Below are positions 58,711 to 64,000 of a DNA stretch of 64,000 bases, one piece after another. The stretch is taken from assembly GCF_000233455.1 (NCBI RefSeq), contig NZ_JH376421.1, positions 186,001 to 250,000 of the forward strand, in the 5' to 3' direction. Source of the stretch: [Clostridium] citroniae WAL-17108. GTDB taxonomy: Bacteria > Bacillota > Clostridia > Lachnospirales > Lachnospiraceae. The notes under the pieces are model-generated. The model searched no databases. It saw only the letters and a list, made by a program, of their open reading frames with translations, and was not told where the DNA came from. The translations under genes were made by a program, and so were the position numbers. Numbering within the stretch: position 1 is the stretch's first letter; the number at the start of each line of letters is the position of its first letter.

Positions 58711-61302
58711 CTATTCCACATAGGCGATCAGTCTGCTGCCATCCTCAGCCACATCAACTACAATGGTATTGCCTTCCCTTACTCCATCGCCCAGAATGAT
58801 CTTAGCAGCCAGTGTCTCCACATGTTTCTGGAGATACCGTTTCAGGGGACGGGCACCATACACGGGATCATAGCCGCGCTCGGTGATAAACTCCTTTGCA
58901 CTGTCCGTAAGTTCAATGGTAAGGTTCCTGTCGGACAGGCGTTTATTCAGATCAGCCACACAGAGATCCACAATACGGCTGATATTTTCTCTGGTCAGAG
59001 GTTTGAACAGGATCATCTCATCCAGCCTGTTCAGGAACTCAGGACGGAAGTGGGCCCTCAGGTCGTTCATGACCGCTGCCTCTGCCTCGGGCCTGATCCG
59101 CCCCTGGCTGTCAATTCCCTCCAGCAGGTACTGGGATCCAATATTGGAGGTGAGTATAATGATCGTATTCTTAAAGTCCACTGTCCTGCCCTGGGAATCC
59201 GTAATACGTCCGTCATCCAGGACCTGGAGCAGTACATTGAATACATCCGGGTGGGCCTTCTCCACCTCATCAAACAGCACCACGCTGTATGGCTTGCGGC
59301 GTACGGCCTCTGTCAGCTGGCCGCCCTCGTCATAACCCACATATCCTGGAGGTGCGCCGATCAGACGCGCCACGGAATGCTTTTCCATGTATTCACTCAT
59401 ATCAATACGGACCATGTTGGACTCGTCATCAAACAGTGCTTCCGCCAATGCCTTGGCCAATTCCGTCTTGCCTACGCCTGTGGGGCCCAGGAACAGGAAT
59501 GAGCCAATGGGCTTTGTGGGATCCTTGATCCCGGCCTTGGAACGGATGATAGACTCCGTGACCTTTTGTACGCCCTCATCCTGGCCCACCACACGTTTGT
59601 GAAGAACCTCATCCAGATGCAGGGTCTTGCTTCTTTCACTCTCTGTCAGTTTCGACACCGGTACGCCGGTCCATCTGGACACGATCCTGGCAATCTCATC
59701 CTCGGTCACACTCTCGTGGACAAGGCTCAGATCCTCCTTCTTGACCCGTTCCTCCTCTGCCTCCAGCTCCTTCTGAAGCTGCGGCAGCCTGCCATACTGC
59801 AGCTCCGCCGCCTTGTTCAGGTCATAACGCTGCTTGGCATCCTGAATATCCCGGTTCACTGCTTCTATCTCTTCCCTGAGGGAGGAAAGGCGGTCCACAC
59901 TTGCCTTCTCATTCTCCCACTGGGCCTTTTTTGCCGCAAACTCATCATGGAGTTCCGCCAGTTCCTTCTGCAGGTCGGCCAGACGGTCCCGGCTCAGCCG
60001 GTCAGTCTCTTTCTTAAGGGCCGCCTCCTCGATCTCCATCTGCATGATCTTCCTGGACATCTCATCCAGCTCAGCCGGCATGGTATCCAACTCCGTCTTG
60101 ATCATGGCACAGGCCTCATCCACAAGGTCAATGGCCTTATCCGGAAGGAAACGGTCTGAAATATAGCGGTCTGACAATGTAGCTGCGCTGACCAGGGCGG
60201 AGTCTGTGATCTTCACGCCGTGGAATACTTCATACCTCTCCTTAAGTCCCCTTAAGATGGAAATGGTATCCTCCACCGATGGCTCATCCACCAGTACGGG
60301 CTGGAACCTGCGTTCCAGGGCCGCATCCTTTTCAATATACTGTCTGTACTCATTCAATGTGGTGGCGCCGATACAGTGAAGTTCCCCTCTTGCCAGCATT
60401 GGCTTTAACATATTGCCTGCATCCATGGAGCCCTCTGTCTTACCTGCACCCACAATGGTATGGAGTTCATCGATAAACAGGATGATCTGCCCATCGCTTT
60501 TTTTCACTTCCTCCAGCACTGCCTTCAGACGTTCCTCAAATTCACCCCTGTACTTGGCGCCTGCCACCAAAGCCCCCATATCCAGGGCAAACAGCTTCTT
60601 ATCCTTTAACCCGTCAGGCACATCCCCCCGCACGATACGCTGGGCCAGGCCTTCCACAACAGCAGTCTTGCCAACGCCGGGCTCACCGATCAATACAGGG
60701 TTATTCTTTGTCTTACGGGACAGGATGCGGACCACGTTCCTGATCTCACCGTCACGGCCGATCACAGGATCCAGCTTCTGATCCCTGGCCCGCTCCACCA
60801 GATCGTAACCATACTTCTGGAGGGTATCATAGGTGGCTTCCGGATTATCCGTCACCACTCTCTGGTTGCCCCTGACCGTGGACAGGGCCTGCAGGAATGT
60901 TTCCCTTGTAATATTATAAAGCTTAAACAGCGCCTTAATATCCTTGTTGGAATGCTTGAGAAGGGATAAGAATAAATGCTCCACTGACACATACTCATCG
61001 CCCATGGCCTTGGCTTCATCCTCGCCATTGATCAGCACCTTATTCAGGTCATTGCTGATGTACAGCTGCCCGCCTCCGCTTACTTTTGTAAGGCGTTCAA
61101 CCGCCTGTTTCGCTTCATTGGTAAACATATCGCCCTGGATCCCCATCTTGGTGATCAGTTTAAGGATCAGACTGTCATCCAGGGTCAGCAGACTGTAGAG
61201 CAGGTGCTGCTGATCGATCTGCTGGTTTCCATACTCATATGCCAGCTTTTCGCAGTTCTGCACTGCTTCCATTGATTTTTGCGTAAATTTATTAATATTC
61301 AT
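58711..61302 (-). CDS. clpB: ATP-dependent disaggregase ClpB
   Basis: 863 residues from ATG at 61302 (AAAGGGG site; the upstream in-frame ATG at 61350 lacks one). Clp N-domain 1-145, first AAA+ domain (Walker [14 protein letters not shown]), middle coiled coil about 400-520, second AAA+ domain ([13 protein letters not shown]), C-terminal small domain. With DnaK it dissolves heat-damaged protein aggregates. Controlled by a CIRCE operator, so HrcA repression is expected. Confidence 0.97.
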   Translation of the reverse strand: MNINKFTQKSMEAVQNCEKLAYEYGNQQIDQQHLLYSLLTLDDSLILKLITKMGIQGDMFTNEAKQAVERLTKVSGGGQLYISNDLNKVLINGEDEAKAMGDEYVSVEHLFLSLLKHSNKDIKALFKLYNITRETFLQALSTVRGNQRVVTDNPEATYDTLQKYGYDLVERARDQKLDPVIGRDGEIRNVVRILSRKTKNNPVLIGEPGVGKTAVVEGLAQRIVRGDVPDGLKDKKLFALDMGALVAGAKYRGEFEERLKAVLEEVKKSDGQIILFIDELHTIVGAGKTEGSMDAGNMLKPMLARGELHCIGATTLNEYRQYIEKDAALERRFQPVLVDEPSVEDTISILRGLKERYEVFHGVKITDSALVSAATLSDRYISDRFLPDKAIDLVDEACAMIKTELDTMPAELDEMSRKIMQMEIEEAALKKETDRLSRDRLADLQKELAELHDEFAAKKAQWENEKASVDRLSSLREEIEAVNRDIQDAKQRYDLNKAAELQYGRLPQLQKELEAEEERVKKEDLSLVHESVTEDEIARIVSRWTGVPVSKLTESERSKTLHLDEVLHKRVVGQDEGVQKVTESIIRSKAGIKDPTKPIGSFLFLGPTGVGKTELAKALAEALFDDESNMVRIDMSEYMEKHSVARLIGAPPGYVGYDEGGQLTEAVRRKPYSVVLFDEVEKAHPDVFNVLLQVLDDGRITDSQGRTVDFKNTIIILTSNIGSQYLLEGIDSQGRIRPEAEAAVMNDLRAHFRPEFLNRLDEMILFKPLTRENISRIVDLCVADLNKRLSDRNLTIELTDSAKEFITERGYDPVYGARPLKRYLQKHVETLAAKIILGDGVREGNTIVVDVAEDGSRLIAYVE

Positions 61303-61436
61303 CGCCCATTCCCCTTTCTCTGTCTCCTCCGCCATAGAAGTATGTATCATAACCTCATAATCTTGTTCATAGGATACGTATCTTCCGGAACGGATGGAAA
61401 TCGGAATTGTGCTGCGGTTTCCTTTGTTCTAGTCGT

Positions 61437-61465
61437 ACTATAACACATGTTATTAGCACTGTCAA
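61437..61465 (-). promoter_or_regulatory. Sigma-A promoter of clpB
   Basis: Minus-strand consensus TTGACA (61465-61460) and TATAGT (61442-61437), 17-base spacer. The -35 box lies inside the CIRCE operator. Confidence 0.85.
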
Positions 61466-61479
61466 GGGTAGAGTGCTAA
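61453..61479. promoter_or_regulatory. CIRCE operator (HrcA site)
   Basis: TTAGCACTG-N9-GAGTGCTAA: 17 of 18 bases fit the CIRCE consensus. It overlaps the clpB -35 box, so HrcA would block RNA polymerase and release on heat shock. Confidence 0.95.
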
Positions 61480-61510
61480 TTTTTTTCAAAATGAGGGGGA
61501 GGGTAAAAGA

Positions 61511-61543
61511 CAAAAAACCGGCCTCTGCTTCCCGCAAAGGCCG
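61511..61543 (-). terminator. Terminator of the lipoprotein gene
   Basis: CGGCCTTTGC pairs with GCAGAGGCCG around GGGAA and is followed by TTTTTTG on the minus strand. Confidence 0.8.
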
Positions 61544-61566
61544 ATCCTCAATCTCTGTCCTTTTAT

Positions 61567-62403
61567 TTACTCTACTCCGGTAGCCCTAATTGCTTTATCC
61601 GTAAGTGTGCCTTCATAGGTCACAGTAGCCGTATCCCCTACCTTCACTCCGTCAAACATTCCTTCGGTTCCCAGGAATGTAAACAGGGTATTTTCAGGAT
61701 CCACTGTATCCAGTACCACGTAGTCAGATTTTACTTCCGCAACCTTGCCTGTCAGGGCATTCACCTTGGCATCCGGCGTGTCTTTGGCATCTTCGGTCAC
61801 GATCTTTGTTGCAACCGGCTTATCTTCCTCGTCCTCCAGATCTCCGTAGAATGTCACATCAGCGTTCACGCCTGCCTTGATGCCTCCCTTAGTCACCTTC
61901 TGGGCGATCAGGGCGTTAAATGTATAAGTACCGTCCTCTGTTTTCAGAGTCACTGTCTTGTCATCGGCCTTCTCAATGGTCCCGCTTATGATCTCATCGT
62001 TCTCTGCGGCAGCTTCCGCCTCTGCTTCCTCAGCAGCGGATGTAATGATCTCAACGGATTTTGCCTTGGTGACATCCTGTGACATCTCACCGTTAAACGT
62101 TACCTCTACCTCGTCACCCACACCAATGGCGTCCGCTCCTGTGATCTCGGCGTCTGTAATATCAAACTTTACTGCTTTGTCCTCACCCTCTGCAACGGTT
62201 ATGGTCTTATCATTTACCTCGCCAACAAAACCATAGAAGTAATCCTCTTCCAGGTCATCTTCAGCCTCGGCGGATGCTGTGGTGGCTTCTGTTGTCTGGG
62301 CTTGCGTTGTAGTTGGTGCTGTGGTCTCATTTGTCTTTGAAGAACACGCTGTCATCCCCAGAGCCAGGGCCATGACTGCGATCGTTAAATAGTGTTTTTT
62401 CAT
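61567..62403 (-). CDS. Lipoprotein with three repeated beta-rich domains
   Basis: 278 residues from ATG at 62403 (GAGGAG site). Lipobox GMTACSSK, then a Thr/Ala/Glu-rich linker. Three repeats of about 60-70 residues follow, each opening with G-x-V/I-x2-x-x-DKTV-like (GFVGEVNDKTITV; SGTIEKADDKTVTL; LTGKVAEVKSDYVVL) and closing with G-D-x-V/T-V-T-x-x-G, separated by acidic segments. This looks like tandem OB-fold-like (DUF5666-type) domains. Extracellular, role unknown. Confidence 0.8.
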   Translation of the reverse strand: MKKHYLTIAVMALALGMTACSSKTNETTAPTTTQAQTTEATTASAEAEDDLEEDYFYGFVGEVNDKTITVAEGEDKAVKFDITDAEITGADAIGVGDEVEVTFNGEMSQDVTKAKSVEIITSAAEEAEAEAAAENDEIISGTIEKADDKTVTLKTEDGTYTFNALIAQKVTKGGIKAGVNADVTFYGDLEDEEDKPVATKIVTEDAKDTPDAKVNALTGKVAEVKSDYVVLDTVDPENTLFTFLGTEGMFDGVKVGDTATVTYEGTLTDKAIRATGVE

Positions 62404-62566
62404 AATGGATCTCCTCTTTTCTATTGCTGACACATGCTGCATTTAAACGCTTGAGGCGGAAAACGGGTTATCCCATACATGTTAATGCCCCCGCCGCGTT
62501 CACGATACATATTACTACGAAAAACACTATTTTACTATGTCTTTTTCTTTAATTTTTCCTAAACAA

Positions 62567-63400
62567 TTAAGAAATCCCCATTCTTCCAATGGACTCCCAT
62601 ACCAGCTTTTTGAACAGAGGCGCTACCCTGTCCGAGGTTTCCTGGACCTCCTCATGGGACAGAGGGACATCCGTCATTCCGCAGGCCAGGTTGGAAATAC
62701 AGGAGATCCCGCATATTCTCATTCCCATGTGATTGGCAGCCACTGCCTCGCACGCGGTACTCATTCCCACAGCGTCACCTCCCAGGATCCTGCACATCTT
62801 CACCTCCTGGGGGCTTTCATAGGCAGGACCTGTGAGCTGCACATAGACACCTTCCTTAAGTTGAATATCCAGCTCACGTGCCGTGTCCCTGATCATAGTT
62901 ATCAGGTCTTCATCATAGATATGGCTCATGTCCGCAAACCTTGGCCCCAGCTCATCCAGATTGGCTCCGATCAGGGGGGATGGTATAAAGCAGGATATCT
63001 GGTCCTTGATCAGCATAAAATCCCCGGCCGCAAAGTCAAAATTCACTCCCCCGGCCGCATTGGTCAGAAACAGGATCTGGGCACCCATCAGTTTCATCAG
63101 GCGGATGGGAAGCACCACATCGGTCATGGGATATCCTTCATAGTAGTGCACCCGGCCCTGCATCATCACCGCAGGAACCCCATTGATATGGGCAAATACA
63201 AAACGCCCCTTGTGTCCGGGCACTGTGGACACCGGGAACCCCTGTATGTCATGATAGTCAATGGTGTCTTCCACCTCCACCTGTTCCGCAAAATCCCCAA
63301 GTCCTGACCCCAGCACCAAAGCCACCTTTGGTTTAAAGGGAAGCCTGTCCTTTACGCTGTCATAACAGTTCATTAATTTTTCATATACCGGATTTGTCAT
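62567..63400 (-). CDS. punA: Purine-nucleoside phosphorylase
   Basis: 277 residues from ATG at 63400 (AAGGAG site). Trimeric PNP family: VALVLGSGLGDFA, GHKGRFVFAHINGVPAVMMQGRVHYYEGY, NAAGGVN, the substrate Glu in TACEAVAANHMGMR and the purine Asn in SNLACG. It splits inosine and guanosine with phosphate to hypoxanthine or guanine and ribose 1-phosphate. Upstream gene ends about 107 bases earlier, with a small hairpin near 63452-63475. Confidence 0.95.
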   Translation of the reverse strand: MTNPVYEKLMNCYDSVKDRLPFKPKVALVLGSGLGDFAEQVEVEDTIDYHDIQGFPVSTVPGHKGRFVFAHINGVPAVMMQGRVHYYEGYPMTDVVLPIRLMKLMGAQILFLTNAAGGVNFDFAAGDFMLIKDQISCFIPSPLIGANLDELGPRFADMSHIYDEDLITMIRDTARELDIQLKEGVYVQLTGPAYESPQEVKMCRILGGDAVGMSTACEAVAANHMGMRICGISCISNLACGMTDVPLSHEEVQETSDRVAPLFKKLVWESIGRMGIS

Positions 63401-63507
63401 GTCTGTTCTCCTTCTCATCAATCTGTACCCTCCGTGCACAAAGGGCTCACACGCCCTAAATCCACTTAGGGTGTCAGTTAAAGTATATCATAGACCCGGC
63501 CGCTGCC

Positions 63508-64000
63508 TCAACCATGAATCTCAGGCAGACACCGCTCCTGTCTTTCCCTCCTCCTTTTCTTAAGCCATCCTGCGGACAAGATAAGGATTCCCACCCCAAT
63601 GCCCACAAGGCCGGCTCCCACCGTGATCACAAAACCGCTGCGCACCCAGTACCACAGCGGACTCTCCCGGGAAGGCCGCGCAGTGCCCGGTCCCTGATCC
63701 GTCTCATATACATCCGGCTGTTCCTCATCCACCCATATCTGAGAGGGGCGGACCGGCCGGTAGACCATTTCCAGTTCATAAGATACCGGCTCCATTAATG
63801 ATACCGTACCTTCGTAGGTGACCTCATAATCCCTCACCAGCTTCTGTCCCCTGGCCATGGCCTGCCTGCACATCTGCCCCTCGTCATCCTCAAAGGGTTC
63901 TCCCGCCCATTCCATGGACAGGATCCTGTATTCACCGGCGCTCAGCCCCATTATGCCCAGAATTTCTTCCTGCGCGCTTACAGCGGAGGCCAGTACATCG
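63508..64000 (-). CDS. Exported single-pass membrane protein, N-terminus outside window
   Basis: At least 163 residues; the frame stays open to the window edge beyond the ATG at 63951, and the extra residues VLASAVSAQEE look like the end of a signal peptide with cleavage after Ala. The rest is a small extracellular domain, then a transmembrane helix (FVITVGAGLVGIGVGILIL) and a short basic cytoplasmic tail. I do not recognise the family. Confidence 0.7.
   Translation of the reverse strand, partial: DVLASAVSAQEEILGIMGLSAGEYRILSMEWAGEPFEDDEGQMCRQAMARGQKLVRDYEVTYEGTVSLMEPVSYELEMVYRPVRPSQIWVDEEQPDVYETDQGPGTARPSRESPLWYWVRSGFVITVGAGLVGIGVGILILSAGWLKKRRRERQERCLPEIHG

Overview
The window looks like chromosomal DNA of a gut-type clostridium, most likely Lachnospiraceae close to the Enterocloster / Clostridium clostridioforme group. 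Reasons: YesM/YesN regulators beside sugar ABC operons, lipoproteins with Gly/Asp/Lys/Gln-rich linkers, strong GGAGG ribosome sites, a CIRCE-controlled clpB, a DUF4250 gene, and anaerobic acyl-CoA chemistry. The genus is inferred from protein style only. No rRNA, tRNA, CRISPR array, prophage or insertion sequence was seen.

Layout. 1-1.3 kb: end of a YesM-type kinase and its AraC-type response regulator. 1.3-2.0 kb: an RluA-family pseudouridine synthase whose coding DNA holds a dense cluster of DnaA boxes. 2.1-10.5 kb: one minus-strand operon with solute-binding lipoprotein, UroD-family protein, aldo/keto reductase, two sugar permeases, YesN regulator and YesM kinase; its promoter carries two 14-bp direct repeats 21 bp apart. 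11-12.1 kb: hemolysin III family protein and a GIY-YIG protein. 12.4-22 kb: a tightly packed operon of an OmpR/VanS-like two-component system, an 863-residue surface protein, an ABC-2 exporter and SPFH, zinc-ribbon and TPM proteins resembling B. subtilis YdjI, YdjG and YdjH. 22.4-23.2 kb: a metallo-beta-lactamase-fold protein.

23.3-38.8 kb is the most unusual part. A PAS-AAA-Fis enhancer-binding protein (GAFTGA motif) sits among four predicted sigma-54 (-24/-12) promoters. They drive (1) a truncated CoA-transferase, acyl-CoA dehydrogenase, EtfB, EtfA and an adenylating enzyme; (2) a CaiB-like CoA-transferase, two membrane proteins (one DUF5058-like) and a short-chain dehydrogenase; (3) a YczE-like membrane protein; and (4) two nearly identical flavin/iron-sulfur dehydratases of the 4-hydroxybutyryl-CoA dehydratase type plus a NifU-like scaffold. 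Together this reads as an anaerobic, CoA-dependent pathway: import a hydroxy- or oxo-acid, activate it to a CoA thioester, remove water by radical chemistry, and reduce the enoyl-CoA through Etf. The substrate is unknown.

38.9-49.6 kb holds housekeeping genes: flavin oxidoreductase, polyphosphate kinase and Ppx/GppA phosphatase, DUF815 ATPase, PheA, PlsC-type acyltransferase, a CmpB-like membrane protein and cardiolipin synthase. 49.6-58.1 kb is a type IV pilus / type II secretion-like cluster (PilB, PilC, a PilM-PilN-like fusion, PilO-like, four prepilins, a PilX-like protein) with an oppositely oriented prepilin peptidase. 58.2-64 kb holds a DUF4250 gene, clpB, a three-repeat lipoprotein, purine nucleoside phosphorylase and a partial membrane protein. 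Three copies of a palindromic intergenic repeat (near 10.7, 34.1 and 47.3 kb) are a second unexplained feature.
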